In this document: positions 14,245 to 39,316 of the stretch, one piece after another | Position numbering within the stretch: the first letter of the stretch is position 1 | Layout of the letters: each line of letters begins with the position of its first letter | DNA from: Eutrigla gurnardus | Taxonomy: Eukaryota > Chordata > Actinopteri > Perciformes > Triglidae | DNA length: 64,000 bases | Direction of reading: 5' to 3' | NCBI GenBank assembly: GCA_963514095.1 | Contig: OY741271.1 | Span: 11,708,772 to 11,772,771 of the forward strand | The notes under the pieces: generated by a model | Seen by the model: only the letters and a program-made list of their open reading frames with translations | Told to the model about the DNA's origin: nothing | Database searches by the model: none | Position numbers and translations under genes: made by a program

Positions 14245-14501
14245 AGGCAGTTTGTAATCAGCTGTCATAGTGGGCTCTGTCCCCATCGCAGCACTTGAGA
14301 GCGGAGCTGGCCAGTGAAAAGCTCTGAGGTCCACTCTGCAACTGATCCATGCAACGAACAGGACAGACATTCAACTGCCACTTCTACAACATATTGATTC
14401 ACTGAGTTTGGATGAGCACGGTGGTGTGTGTGCGCCTCTGTGTGTTTGCTTTGCCTGTTTCCAGACTCTAGTGACTGTATTGGGAACCGATTGAAAAAAA
14501 G
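14245..14501 (+). other. Probable 5' UTR exon of the SBK-like kinase
   Basis: This block is bounded by a good acceptor (CCCTTTGCAG|AGGC, straight after a TG repeat) and a consensus donor (AAAAAG|GTAAGA), and lies about 320 bp upstream of the kinase start codon. It has no long ORF in keeping with its neighbours. An acceptor such as CACCCATAAG near 14780 could join it to the coding exon. This is inference from splice-site quality and position only. Confidence 0.4.
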
Positions 14502-14823
14502 GTAAGACGTGAAACTGATCAATATCTAATCATGGCTAACATGAAGCACTGCTATTCAATGCTGTAACTGCAACTGCTGTTAATAGCAAATCTTAATAAT
14601 AACACAATATGTATGTTATAATAATAATATTGATATATTTTCATGTTTATTTTCAATCAACTGTGTACAAATTACAACTGGTCAATATATATATATATAC
14701 TTAACATTCATTTTTTACTAAAAATAAAAAAACGTACAATATATATGAGTGTTTTGTGTATGTGTTCACACCCATAAGATTTGTGAGAAAGTATTTGTTT
14801 GTCCTGTCTATGTGTGGGTGAAG

Positions 14824-14986
14824 ATGATTGAGCTGGGCCTTGCTGATGGCAGCCTGATCGATGAGCTGATAGAGCTGACGGCACAGAGCCTCAGTCAGCT
14901 AGAGATCCAGGAACATTTCAACATCGTCAAGGAGATCGGTCGAGGGAAATACGGCAAAGTGCTGCTGGTCACACATCGCTTCAGGG
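14824..14986 (+). CDS. SBK-like kinase, coding exon 1
   Basis: Encodes residues 1-54 plus the first base of codon 55. It contains the acidic/hydrophobic N-terminal lead and the glycine-rich loop. The donor is AGGG|GTATGA, giving a phase 1 exit. Confidence 0.88.
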
Positions 14987-17223
14987 GTATGACAGCGGAG
15001 AAAATCTTGTAGCAATTTCTTTCTTTTCTGTCACCACTTATCATGTTCATAACCCAGAAAAGAAGCAAGGAGTTGATGTGTTTTATGACCCCAGCATTAG
15101 TTATGTAGGTTGAAAAAATCTAACAAATAAAAAGTTGATGACCTCATGTTTTATCCATAACAAATGCATTTACAAAGAATTTATTTAGTGAAGTTCTTTA
15201 AATAAAAATAAAAATCACCCAAAATGAGCAAGCATTCCAGTCTACAAATAAGGAATAACTTTTCAAACACTGCTGATTTGCCGAATTAGCTGTAATTCAT
15301 AGCACACAAAGATGTACTGGCGAGAGGGGCTACGGTGAGAGAAGTATGGGCCTTTTACAGAGCGACCAGTGAACAGAAGAGAGGTGGGGGAAAAGATGAG
15401 ATGAGACGGGATGGGAACATCGAACTCTGAAAGACCCCGAGAGGAAAAGATTGCCAAAGTGGAGCGATGAGCAGGTCTGTGTAGACAAACGAGAGAGCAG
15501 AATGCAGAGCACAGACTGGCATGAGGCTGGCTGGCTGCAGGCCTGAAAGCTTTGAATTTGAAAACCATTGGAATTGGGACTCAGGAGGAGAGGGGAAGGT
15601 GATCTGGGTGAAGTTGTGGAAGAGATATGTAACAGTATATTAGATAATTAACACAATATACGGCTAACACCTAATATCAGCAGAGTGTAACTGAAGTGGT
15701 CACAATACTTAGCTCCTTGAGTAAGACAAAGACGCTCCGCAGTGATAATAATAGCCAAGTATGGATGATCTGCAGGGACTCCTATGGCCTTGAAAGTGAT
15801 GCCCAAAGCCTCGACTAAGCTGCAAGGCTTTCTGAGGGAGTACTGCATCTCCTTACACCTGTCCTGCCACCCATGCATCGTGGGCCTCTTTGGCATTGCC
15901 TTCCAGTCTAACGAGCACTACTGCTTCGCCCAGGAGCTTGTCATTGGCAGAGACCTGTTTGCTGTCATCCAGCCAAAGGTGAGTCAAACATTGGAGTAAA
16001 AAAAAAAAAAAAACTAAGAGACTGATGGGTGAATTCAAAAAGAAAAATGTATTGAAGATGAATTGCATATCACTTGGAACCGTGATCGGATCCAGATAAA
16101 CAAAAGATATTATATAAGATATACATTGCTGGAGAAAAAATCACAAAAGTCAGTAGGATTCATCCTCAGGGGGCCATGAATGTTTCTACAAACTTCAGGA
16201 TAATTCGTCCAATTGCAAACCAACAACTGACCGACACAATGATACTGCATTCCCAAGGTGCTGTGGAGGTTCAGGCTTCACTGAACTTGAATATATTTTT
16301 AAAATTCATGAGACGTCACTTAAGTGTTGAAATATTGAACCATATAATTGTGAAGAAATATGTAGAGGAAAAGGAAATTATACTTTAATGCTTTACTGGC
16401 TGTATAAATCTGCCTTAAAACTGGCTTATGCAGACTTATAGCCTCAGACATTTGGAGCCTTTCTTTCTTCATGTGGTGCTCTGTGATGAGTGCTCACTTT
16501 CTGTTCCTTTAAAAATGACAGAAAGAGTCCTATCCCTCTTTTGTCTGATTGTTCTAGGTGGGGATCCCAGAGTCTTCGGTAAAACGTTGTGTCCTTCAGA
16601 TCGCCAGCGCTTTGGAGTTCATTCACAGTCATGGTCTGGTTCATCGTGATGTCAAGCCTGAAAACATCCTCCTGTTGGACAATCACTGCTGTCAGGTCAA
16701 GCTGGCAGACTTTGGACTGGCCCAGAAGAGAGGCACTCTGATACGCTTCATCACGGGAACCCTGCCCTACATGTCCCCAGAGCTTTGTTCCGTGGCCCTG
16801 ATGGAGGGCCAGAAAGAAGTGACGGCTCCTCCACTTAGCGTGGAGCCAAGCCTGGACACCTGGGCATTCGGGGTGGTTATCTTCTGCATCCTCACTGGAT
16901 ACTTCCCCTGGGAGCGCTGCATGGACTCGGACGACTTCTACCAGGAGTTTGCAGACTGGTGCAGAATGGAGGAGAGACCTATCACTGAGGAGGACATTCC
17001 TCCTCTGTGGAAAAGGTTCACTCCAGATGCCATGGAGATGTTTGGAAAGCTCCTGGAACCAGATGTAGGAAAGAGGTGTACAGTACAAGAGGTGAAAGCG
17101 TATGTTGAGAAGGACTGGCTTAAGGAGGTAAATGGGATTGGCAACCAGCCGGCGGCAGAAAAAGTCAGTGCTTCCAGTAATAATCCTGGGGATGGCAAGG
17201 TGGAGGAACAGCCTAAGACTTAA
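14824..17223 (+). CDS. SBK-family serine/threonine protein kinase, 3 coding exons
   Basis: Joined exons 14824-14986, 15776-15978 and 16558-17223 encode 343 residues. Seen: glycine loop GRGKYGKV (about residues 39-46), ATP-binding Lys in MALKV (K61), a probable alpha-C Glu (E76), catalytic loop HRDVKPEN (151-158, Asp153), DFG (173-175), and an SPE triplet (195-197) in place of APE. The introns are phase 1 and phase 0, with GT donors and AG acceptors. Family knowledge: SBK1/SBK2/SBK3 are small kinases with a short N-terminal lead and motifs such as VGxPExxVKRC and WAFGVxIFCxLTGxFPWE, and these features are visible here. The protein ends about 50 residues after the kinase core and lacks the long proline-rich tail of mammalian SBK1, so it may be closer to SBK2/SBK3 or a fish-specific paralogue. 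The start at 14824 has A at -3; an in-frame ATG at 14749 would add a low-complexity, unlikely leader. Substrate and tissue role cannot be read from the sequence. Confidence 0.9.
15776..15978 (+). CDS. SBK-like kinase, coding exon 2
   Basis: The acceptor is CTGCAG|GGACTC and the donor CCAAAG|GTGAGT. The exon supplies codons 55-122: the catalytic-lysine strand (MALKV), the alpha-C region (FLREYCIS) and the hinge (CFAQELVIGRDLF). It enters in phase 1 and leaves in phase 0, and both fit the neighbouring exons. Confidence 0.9.
16558..17223 (+). CDS. SBK-like kinase, coding exon 3 (C-lobe)
   Basis: The acceptor is TTCTAG|GTGGGG. The exon holds the whole C-lobe: HRDVKPEN, LADFGLAQ, LPYMSPELC and WAFGVVIFCILTGYFPWE, and ends at TAA (17221-17223) after a short polar Ser/Asn/Glu/Lys tail. 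A 328-codon antisense frame across this exon is a composition shadow. Confidence 0.93.
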   Translation: MGIPESSVKRCVLQIASALEFIHSHGLVHRDVKPENILLLDNHCCQVKLADFGLAQKRGTLIRFITGTLPYMSPELCSVALMEGQKEVTAPPLSVEPSLDTWAFGVVIFCILTGYFPWERCMDSDDFYQEFADWCRMEERPITEEDIPPLWKRFTPDAMEMFGKLLEPDVGKRCTVQEVKAYVEKDWLKEVNGIGNQPAAEKVSASSNNPGDGKVEEQPKT

Positions 17224-17738
17224 TGGACTGAGGTGTATATGTATAGCTTCGATATTCTTTCGACAGCAGGTCATATATACAATCATTGGTACCTGGCATA
17301 GGATTTGCAGTGATAAAACATCTGAAGCGTGTGTGCTAGAGTCAAAGACAATTTGACAGGATTCAGATGGTAACATAATGCCCACAGATGGTGGAGTTCC
17401 TGTGGTTGAAGAAATATTTAGATCCTTCACTTATGCTTACATACTTAACGTACATAAAAGTCAAACTAGTTACTACATTGTATACAATTACTCATGGGTG
17501 AGTAGGATTTTAATGTTTAGTTGTTCAAGACAGAGCTGATTTGAACAACGTTATATAGTAGTGCATTATTACCTCATCTTTGTGGCCCTGTCTTTTAGGG
17601 GGACTGTGTGTCAAAATCTAGCTATAAAACATAATGTTTGTTCATACTGCACTAACAAGCGACCAGGTCCAGGTCCTAGTACTTCATTAGACTAGTTGGT
17701 CCAACAGGTCAATCCAGCCATGCAGCTTGGGTATCTTG
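17224..17738 (+). other. 3' flank / 3' UTR of the kinase gene
   Basis: Non-coding sequence after the stop codon. I see no AATAAA here. The first AATAAA hexamers downstream lie inside the hAT element (near 17904) and at 18610-18615, so the 3' UTR may run into or past that insertion. Confidence 0.35.
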
Positions 17739-18273
17739 TAGGAGTGTGAATCTTTGGCTTCACAGCAATTCGATTTGATTAACGATACAGTAGTTGGCGA
17801 TTCGATTCAAGGACGTTTTTTTTCTTTTGGAACTATTCGATTTGATTTGATTCAAACCAAGATTCGATTCAGTAACTTGTAACCAAAATTCTATATCCAT
17901 TAAATAAACATGCAATAATGCGAGTGACACTATCTGTATTCTTCTCAAAGGTGAAAAAATAACATATTTATTCTATAAAAAAAGTAGTCCTGCATAATAT
18001 TTTATGCTGAATACAAAAATGTAATTAAACATTGCTCAGTTATTTTGAACATTTTCAGTAGACTACATGCTGGCAGGGGAGAGAGTGTCTTAAACGTATT
18101 AAAACATTAATCATAAGTAAGAATCACGATTCATCCGATTAAATGCATTTATATCGATTATTGGTGAAGCCAAACGATTCATTCAATTTATTTATTTTAG
18201 CAGATGGATTTAGTTGAATCTATAGGACTGACAATCGATTCATCGATTAATCGAATGAATCGTTACAACTCTA
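17739..18273. mobile_element. Non-autonomous hAT-like element (TAG...CTA ends)
   Basis: Ends TAGGAGTGTGAATC and GTTACAACTCTA are imperfect inverted repeats, flanked by a perfect 8-bp duplication GTATCTTG (17731-17738 and 18274-18281). The interior is AT-rich with many ATTCGATT/ATCGATT subrepeats. It sits about 500 bp after the kinase stop codon. Confidence 0.85.
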
Positions 18274-18383
18274 GTATCTTGACCCATAACAATGCAGTAT
18301 AATGTATGTATCATAGGTTTTCAATGTAAATCCCTGAAATGTAATAGAGTAAAATGTACAACACTGGTCTTTCTCTGTACTTA

Positions 18384-18540
18384 AAGGGACTGGTCCGGTA
18401 TTGAATATTTATTCAGTGGGCACTTGCATTGCGGCAATGTATGATCTCTACTCTTTTTCAAATCTGCCTCTTGTGAGTCCCCCAACTTTACTGAATTGTA
18501 TTACAATCCTAAAATGCTTGCGTTCCCCTTGAAGTACACC
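18384..18540. repeat. Partial relative of the 58143 MITE
   Basis: Begins TTAAAGGGACTGGTCC and includes CTTGTGAGTCCCCCAACTTT, matching the inverted interior of the 58143-58303 element. The far end is not clear. Confidence 0.45.
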
Positions 18541-21500
18541 AGAATATGTGTTTGTTGTTTTCATCCACTGTTGATTTTATAATTATGAGCTAGAATGAAC
18601 TTTTTTTTAAATAAAAGAAGCTTTTAATTAATCTTTGTGTAAGGACCATGTACTTTATTTGTTATGACTTCATTGATTTTTTGTTTGTTTGTTTATTTTT
18701 TAGTTGCTGAAGTCAGTGCCAACTCCAGCTCTGTTGTGAGTACATTTAAAAAGTACTATAGTGTGGAATTACAATATTTTAACCACAGGAATGCTATGCA
18801 GTGAAAGGCAGCACAATACTATGGAGTCATAGGGTTGCCATAATAAATAATACATCTTTAAAATAATTAGAAAATGCATCTGGAAATATAAAGAGGAATA
18901 AATAAAAGAACAAGAAATAAATAAAATAGAACTAAAGAGAAATATAAAGAATTATTCTAAAATGCTTTAACTTTTTTATATGTATTTATATAGATTTCTC
19001 TTCTCTTCTTCTTGGATAGTTTTTGCAAAACATCATGGTTTGGTAGTAAGTAACAGCAAGTAACAGCAAAATCAATGGCAGAAAGAATAAGGAAAGGGAA
19101 ATTCTTAAATTTGTTTTAATTATATTTGAAAAATGAAAACTGAAACTAGTAATGTATACAACTATTGATATGGGTTTTTCAATTTATTAATATATACACG
19201 GAATTTAAAATCAAAAGGGTTGTATTTATTAATTTATATATTTTTTATTTGCCTTTCCACATTTTTATTCCTCGTTATATTTCAACATTTATTTTATTAT
19301 CCTTTACAGATGTATTCTTTATTAAGGCACTCCTATGACTCCATACCGGAAAGACATGCCAAACGGTGACAGAATACTTTTTTTTATAACTGCTGGTCAT
19401 AGAATTTTACTTCCACTGCAACATAGACATGAAATTGTAGACATCCCTGTGACCAGCACCAGCAGCACATTCATTTATCACCTATAGCCATCTGGAGTGC
19501 AACAGACTGCTGTTGCTTAATTTGACCTTTTGCCCAGGGTGGCGCTGTTGTGTCAAGTTAACACATCGAGCTTTAAGTAAAAGCAGTGCAGTTCTTTGCA
19601 GCTTTCCCCTGTTGCTGCACAAACTGATAATTATTGTTGAGAGTTTTAATAGTTGATCATACATTTAGATACTTTTCATATATATGTGTGTTAATGCGGG
19701 ATGCATTTATATTATAATTATCAACATTCTAAAAGTTGACAAGTTTGTGTGTTAAGCCATTCATGAACTGAACTGTTTGTGATTTCTTTTAATAGGCTAG
19801 ATTTTGAGATTAAATGTTCCATTGCAAAAATAAATCATAAATAGGTGGGTATACTGACATGACAAAAAAATATATATAACAATACAATCGATGTATTAAA
19901 AATCATTGCAAAAGTGTGCACAGGTGACGGCAGGTTTGTTTTTGTAAACTGTATCTTCCTCACATGTGATTGTTGTATCATTGTTGGCCATGCTGAATAA
20001 AAAATAGGAAGAACCATGTTTCAGATGTCTGAGTTTCTATTTCACTCAGTTTTTAAACCACCTTTCACCTTATTCACTAGCCCTATTCAGCCCCTTTATA
20101 TTTAATAATCTCTTGGCAACCCACAGGTGATTTCAGGACAGCGTCTGCCTCCGACCCAAACTTGGCCTGGAGCCCAATCCTGCTTGGCCCCCTCATGCTT
20201 TACAACATATTTTGGGCATTACACTAACCGGGGTCATCTTTCAGCTGACCTCTGGGCCCGGCAGCACATCCAGGTCTGTCATACAAACACTAATAGAGCC
20301 AAGTAAATCTGACCACAAAGCCACACATAAACACAGCAACAGAACCAGTGTGTAAATATTACAACAATGTTTAGCATGCCTATTCATTGCAACATAGCAT
20401 TACAACTAGTCTATTAATCTTGTGGATTAAATGAAAAATATCGCCTTACAAAAGTACTTTAAAATAGATGTTATTACAGATTTTGTCTTGTTTTGTTTTG
20501 ACTTTTGCGCATATGAGTCAGAGATAATGCTTTCCTGACAACTCTATGCTCTAACTCTTAGTGGTCGACTAAATAGATGCAATTCCAGGAAACTTCATCT
20601 AAGTCTTATCAGCACACGATTTCCTTTCCTGAAATATCATTTCATGCTGTCATGAGAGGGTCTGTGGTCAGAGACTTTCCACTTTAACTTATCTACAAAG
20701 TCATCGTGTTTCAGATACTTGTGTAAATATAAAGCATGTGATTAAATAATTGTGCTCTGTGAGATAAGTACACATATTCTGGAAAGGCCCATTTCTGGCC
20801 CAATGTTAGCAAGAAAGACTGGAGAGATTGTGCACAAATCACAATATAAATGATTTGCTTTAAAATTAAATACAACCACATTATAGTGTGTTATGAACCA
20901 TTTATTAAATGTTTTTCTACTGCTTTCACATGCTAAATACTGGGACTGAAATTACCAGTTAAACACCGGGACAGAGGATGTTGTATGCGGTACATATTGT
21001 TAGATTTGGCAAATTTGTGATAATAAATATACATAAACATAATATAAATTATTGAATTGAGTTGCACCATGGTTTCCCTCAAACACCTTAAAGGGAACCC
21101 CAAAATTATCATTTGTATATCAATGACTTAACTTTTGTTGAAAATAGCCTGACTTGAAGTTATTGGGGCTGTGTCGAACAACAGCAAAACTATAGCAAAA
21201 CATCCGTTTACACAATAAATCATAGTCTCATTTATGAAGTCGATTTAAGAATTTAAGTTTACACGGGTGAGTAATGACTAACAAATGCAATACGAGTGTT
21301 TCAATGCAAACTAGTATCGCTGTTACGAGTCTTATTCGTCCGCATTAATGATTTTAACATAATCTAGGTTTACAATTGTTTGTGCAGAATGTGTCTAAAT
21401 TACTGCAACTTCTCTGTTGTTCCTGTACCAAGTGAGGTAAAGGTTTTATCACAATAAGACATTCACACAACATGTGATTTGATCCAATATAATAATAATC

Positions 21501-22072
21501 AATAATAATAACAATACTAATAATAATTAATATTATTATTATAATTCTGTTCATTTTTGCCCACTTGCCTTTGAGTAATTTTATATTTGAAAATGACAAA
21601 ATGATCTCCCTTCTCTTTGGCGCCCCTTGGTAGAAGTTTAAGGGTTATATTCGATAACTTAAGCCTTAAAATCATGCCTGCTCCTGGATATTTGTTTGGT
21701 AATAATCTTAAGCTAAAATGACTTCCACACACAGTGAGAACATGCCTTTATGATTCTAGATACAAAGCCTGTCTAGAGGTAATGGGACATCTTCATAGTA
21801 CAATGTGTTACCGTTGCAGGATGTGTGGAGCACATGTTGAATCAAAAGATATTGAGAAGTCATGTCTTTGAAGTTTGGATTAGATAATTCAGCCTCCTGT
21901 TCTCCCTCATTTTCTACCCGCTCTCTCTCAACTATCCCAACTTAATGCTTCCCCTTATCCTAACTTAAACCTTAAAACCAAATCCGAACCCTCAAACAGG
22001 CCTTGGAAGGTCTGTCCCAAAAAGAGGACCTCACTCAAAGGTCCTCACATTGAAGGTCTAAAAATCACTAAG

Positions 22073-22073
<1 letters not shown>

Positions 22074-22134
<61 letters not shown>
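22074..22134. repeat. (AC)n microsatellite
   Basis: About 30 AC units. Confidence 0.97.
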
Positions 22135-22136
<2 letters not shown>

Positions 22137-22904
22137 CCAGGCATTCTGGATGGCACCAGGGATTCTGGGAGCACTATTAATAATACCATATTGTTTGTTA
22201 TGGAAAATCACCACAACTGGGGCCTTTCTCTCAGTCGTTGACTCTCACGTCTGTTACCTCCATTAAAAGGTCTTATGAGGTGGCTGAAAAAAACTTTTAT
22301 CAACATTGATCTGTGTTTGAAGACAGATAAGGGTGTTCCGGATGAATATTTCAAACATTACGAATGAGGGCTGAATATAAAAAGTTCAATTTAAAAGAGT
22401 GACACTGATGCAAAATACTTTTGTAATATAATATAATAGACTAAGCACTAAAACTGAACATCACACAAGATAACGAAGGTGTGCCTTTGGTCCTCCATAC
22501 AGAAGCATATCACATCCTGATTGTCTTGTGTATATACAGTGAGATCTGATAACTGAAATATTGCTGTGCACATTAATGCGTAATATTATTTACATCCATA
22601 AAATAGTTGAGAGTTGCCTCTGTTGTTCTCTACATGTCCCCCAACATTATTGTTGACAGCTGCAGCGATCAATAAAATTAATTGGTGAAGTTTGTGTGCA
22701 TGATGTGCAAAATATTGTTTCTGAAACCACGGGAGGAAGGGAGCACAAGCACAATTTCATCCGCTAAACATTTCACCTAAGTTGAATTGGGTGATGATCT
22801 TACACTAAAATCTCTGATGTTGGTGTGTCCCATCATAACCTTCAGCAATGCAATAATAAAAAAAATGACATTGAAAGAGAGCAAAGTTTGTAAAATGATT
22901 GTCA

Positions 22905-23040
22905 GATCATCCATCCATCCATCGTCTACTGCTTATCCTGTATTCAGGGTCGCGTGGGGGCTGGAGCCGATCCCATGCTGTCATTGGGCGAAGGCAGGGT
23001 TCACCCTGGACAGGTAACCAGTCTATCACAGGGCCGATTT
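22905..23040 (-). repeat. LINE 3'-end-like repeat ((ATCC)n-led)
   Basis: CATCCATCCATCCATCGTCT followed by GTCATTGGGCGAAGGCAGGG and ACCCTGGACAGGTAACCAGT. The tetranucleotide tail on the minus strand (GGAT)n resembles RTE/Rex3-like LINE 3' ends; the class is tentative. Confidence 0.55.
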
Positions 23041-24510
23041 GTAGAGACAAACATGTCTTGTCAGATCAAATATTTAAAAATATTTAAAAAATAAAGGTGT
23101 AGTACATTCTCCAATAAACTACATCCCCATCGTGGTTTATTCCTTATGTAATATATTCTTTTCCATGGATAATGACAAGTCCTATACTTTTTTTTGCATA
23201 TGTTGTTGAATAGGTATATGATATGACTGGGAATCTAAGAGGGTTAAAGTGGCATTTTTCATTTCGGCTCCACTTTAAACAACAAAGCACTGGTGACACC
23301 AGGGTCAGAGAGTTTGTTCACAACAGCTTTGTTGCCACCAAAGAGGATTACCTATTAGAATTTATTTCAACTAAACAAAATGCGTACTGAGTCTGAATAA
23401 AAACATTTCCTCTTTCACTTCCAGAACACTTTGTGTTTGCTGTATCTATTTCAGCTTCAGCTACGCAGCAGACTTAATCCTACATCGTGATCCCTCATCA
23501 AGGCCGCTGACATCGAGGCTGGGTGCGATGTTTACATATCATGCAAGGGCTGCTGCTTTCAAATGAGTCCCTTTGGGTGTATCGTTGGCTCTGTGATCTC
23601 AGCAGCCCTTGGCTAACTCCGGACTAAACATGTGAGGCCCTAGCAGGTCTGTCAGTCTCTTGGAAGCAGCACCAGTATGTCTGTGGGTCCCTGACGGATG
23701 GCCGGAGTCATGTTAACATTTGTAGCAAGCAGCTGCTCTCTTTCTCTATGTCTCGACCACTGGGGGAAATGCATAAGTAATTATAGAGAATGTTAAAGTA
23801 AACAAGGATGAAACTGTATTCAAAATGTTTGTGGTGAAGTGTTTCGATTGATTTCTTTCTTCTTCTTTTTTTGTCATCCGGGATCATCTGTGTACTGTAA
23901 ATGCTAGACAATTTATTCATTATAAATCAACAAACCCTTGAAAACCCACAGTGGCACAGATTCACAGGCACTTCAAATATTCTGGAAATTTCCTTCTAAA
24001 CTTTTCTTCTTTTTTTTTTAAATTTGACATTATTGAAGATGAGACCAGCAATGAATTTCAGGCAATCTTCAGTCTTTCTACAAACGATGTCTTGTGAAGA
24101 AAATGGCTTATTGTGCTGTGTATCAAACTATATTTGACATATGTAACATACAGTTTGATACTCAACATCTGAGCCATTTCTGAAATCCCAGGAGTCTCTG
24201 AGGCACATGAGACGCGAGGAGAGGATTAAACGTGGTAACACAGGGCACACATATTTCGTCTCAGTAAAGATTTTAATGTTGTGCTGAACAAAACTGCTGG
24301 CTCTCACAAAGGAGCAGTGCCACGAGATACAATAACTGCTACACAGCTGCTATGATGCACTGACTGAATTTTCACCTCTAAGATATACAGTGACTTTACA
24401 AGAATAAAAAATAATCTCTCATATAACACACCATGAAATACTTTTTACTAGTTAAATGTAATTTTGACAATGAATACATAAAAGTACATTTATGGCTAAC
24501 TCTATTCCAC

Positions 24511-24603
24511 ACTCATGTCTGTATGTATGATGATTGTGAAGCTAGAACCAGGAGATGGTTAGCTTAGCATAAAGACTGAAAGCAGGGGGGAAACCTACCA
24601 GCC
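24511..24603 (+). repeat. Dispersed repeat family R2, copy a
   Basis: The core GGTTAGCTTAGCATAAAGAC is a very common fish repeat. It is paired with an inverted copy at 25190. Confidence 0.55.
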
Positions 24604-24845
24604 TACCAGCACCACAAGTTTTTTCAGTAAAGATGATACATTGTACTGAAAAGTTTCTGAGTCAAACCGTCCATTAGCGACCTTCGATTGTCTTGAAACT
24701 TTAAGTCAAAGCCGTCGTTTGTTGTTTTAAGAGGCTAGATCTGTTAGAAACTGTGTGCTCCTGTTAACAATAAAATCATCAACACATTGGTCGAATAAAT
24801 ATGAATGGTGGTGACACAGCAAAATAAAGTCACACCCACAAAGCA

Positions 24846-25068
24846 ATGGTAAATGGGAGAGAAAGGTTTGGCGAGGGGTGCTATAACGCTCACGCCCGGA
24901 GGAACAAGCCACCTTCGCTCCGGGGCTTTTGCGACCGACCTAGAGCCGTTCGTGGTGCACGCCCACGGGGGAAATGCACCCAGAAGGGGCCAGAGTCCCG
25001 GAGAGAGGTCCCACGAAGGGAGGCTCCCAGACCACCTGGCCATCGCTGTGCACACCCCGCCTGTTGAG
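24846..25068 (-). pseudogene. 28S rRNA D2-like fragment (rRNA pseudogene)
   Basis: A GC/CpG-rich block in AT-rich DNA. On the minus strand GGGTGCATTTCCCCC, ACGGCTCTAGGTCGGTCG, GGAGCGAAGGTGGC and GAGCGTTATAGCACCCC follow the order and wording of the vertebrate 28S D2 expansion segment as I remember it. Flanks are not rRNA. Recognition is by motif, without alignment. Confidence 0.45.
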
Positions 25069-25189
25069 AAGTGTCAAAATATTTAGGATTATTTCAGAAT
25101 AGTCCAAGATCATTCGGTTCAAAACAAAAAAGTCCGATTCGGGTACAGCTTTACTGCTGGTAGGCTTCTGTTACCTGCAGGCAAATCTT

Positions 25190-25299
25190 TCCATGTTTCC
25201 AGTCTTCATGCTAAGCTAAGCTAACCAGCTGTCGGCTGTAGCTTCGTATGAGAGTGGTATTGCTTTTGTCATTTATCTCTCAACAACTATTCCTTTAAA
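25190..25299 (-). repeat. R2 copy b (inverted)
   Basis: CAGTCTTCATGCTAAGCTAA then CTCTCAACAACTATTCCTTT is the inverted R2 core and its end. Confidence 0.55.
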
Positions 25300-25873
25300 A
25301 ACCATAATGCGACCGTAAAATCTCAACTCCTATAAATTTAGAAATAAACAATGAAACCTTAATATCAGTTTACTGTATCAGCTGTCATACAATGAACATT
25401 TATTTAAGTGTGGCTATTTCTGTGCTTTATTTTTTACAACTGCTCTCATATAATATTGTGGTAATCCCAGAAGGTTTCTAAAGCAACCATTGCATATACA
25501 TCAAATGTGTTTGAACAAACAAGAAAAAGAAATCTATGCTCGTAAAATATTCTAAGCACATTACCTAAAAGCCATACGATCAACAATAGGCGGTAAATCT
25601 TGGAACCAACACAAGCAAAAAAAAGAAAAATTGAACGATACAAGGAGGCAATTACAATTCATGCTTATCACTCTAAATTGGTATTACTTTCATTTTGTAC
25701 ATTTGCAGAGAAAATACATTTTCCCCACCTGATTTGATTGCAGGTTTACACTTTGCATGTGATTATTGACAATATAAGAGATAAAGCAGGATTTTACAGG
25801 AAATGTCTAAAGGTGTGTTCACACCAAATATGGAGGGAATTTGAAGGGAGGTTGGAATTATTTCCGCATCCTT

Positions 25874-25888
25874 TTTATTTTATTTATT
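25874..25888 (-). terminator. Candidate polyadenylation signals of the SRCR receptor gene
   Basis: The plus strand has overlapping TTTATT motifs, that is AATAAA on the minus strand, about 380 nt past the stop codon. No closer AATAAA was seen downstream of the stop. Confidence 0.4.
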
Positions 25889-26259
25889 TATTTTTTTGTT
25901 TTTTTGTTTTTTGCAATTACATCACAGCAAAATTGCATAAGTGATGCAAATAAAAAAATGATCCCATGAAGAAACACAAATGATCTTGATCAACGAAAAT
26001 TGTTTTGGTGTGAACACAGCATGAGATTATTTATAAACTATACAATCTTGTCAGGTTTGAACTAATCAAAGTATGCATTATTCATGTGGTCATTAATTTT
26101 AGCCACTTCAGCACATTTCCACTGCTTACAAAAGCTATTTACTATAATACATGTGTGTCCATTTGTCGTTTGGACTTTTATCAAGTTTGTTTTCGCCAGA
26201 GTTAATTGGACCTATAGGTTGTGGGGGGATCTGATTTGCCATCTTAACCCAGGTTTGGC

Positions 26260-39261
<13,002 letters not shown>

Positions 39262-39310
39262 CACCACATGATATGTCACGAGAGTGAGACGGGCGAGTGA
39301 TCAGCTCAGC

Positions 39311-39316
39311 TTTATA
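39311..39316 (-). promoter_or_regulatory. TATA box of the SRCR receptor gene
   Basis: The minus strand reads GGCAGTATAAAGCTG about 50 nt upstream of the start codon. This predicts transcription initiation near 39285 and a very short 5' UTR. Assigned from position and motif only. Confidence 0.5.

Larger units (their letters stand above)
18541..24510. other. Intergenic, no gene recognised
   Basis: AT-rich, with the (AC)n tract at 22074 and the LINE-end-like repeat at 22905 as the only clear items. Confidence 0.5.

Noticed and set aside
13786..14298. 170-codon plus-strand ORF upstream of the kinase
   Set aside because: It depends on the TG repeat for part of its length, has no domain, and overlaps a better-supported UTR exon.
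14749..14823. Upstream in-frame ATG extending the kinase
   Set aside because: The added leader is low-complexity and Cys/His/Val-rich, and the family's N-terminus aligns with a start at 14824.
16444..17430. Long antisense ORF (328 codons, minus strand)
   Set aside because: It covers kinase exon 3 on the opposite strand, has no domain and no splice or codon support, and is a composition shadow of the real exon.
22905..23017. Possible ORF over the ATCC-led repeat
   Set aside because: The sequence is a common fish LINE-end repeat, so the frame is incidental.
24744..25067. Overlapping ORFs on both strands in the CpG-rich block
   Set aside because: The block looks like rRNA-derived sequence, and open frames on both strands are expected from its composition.
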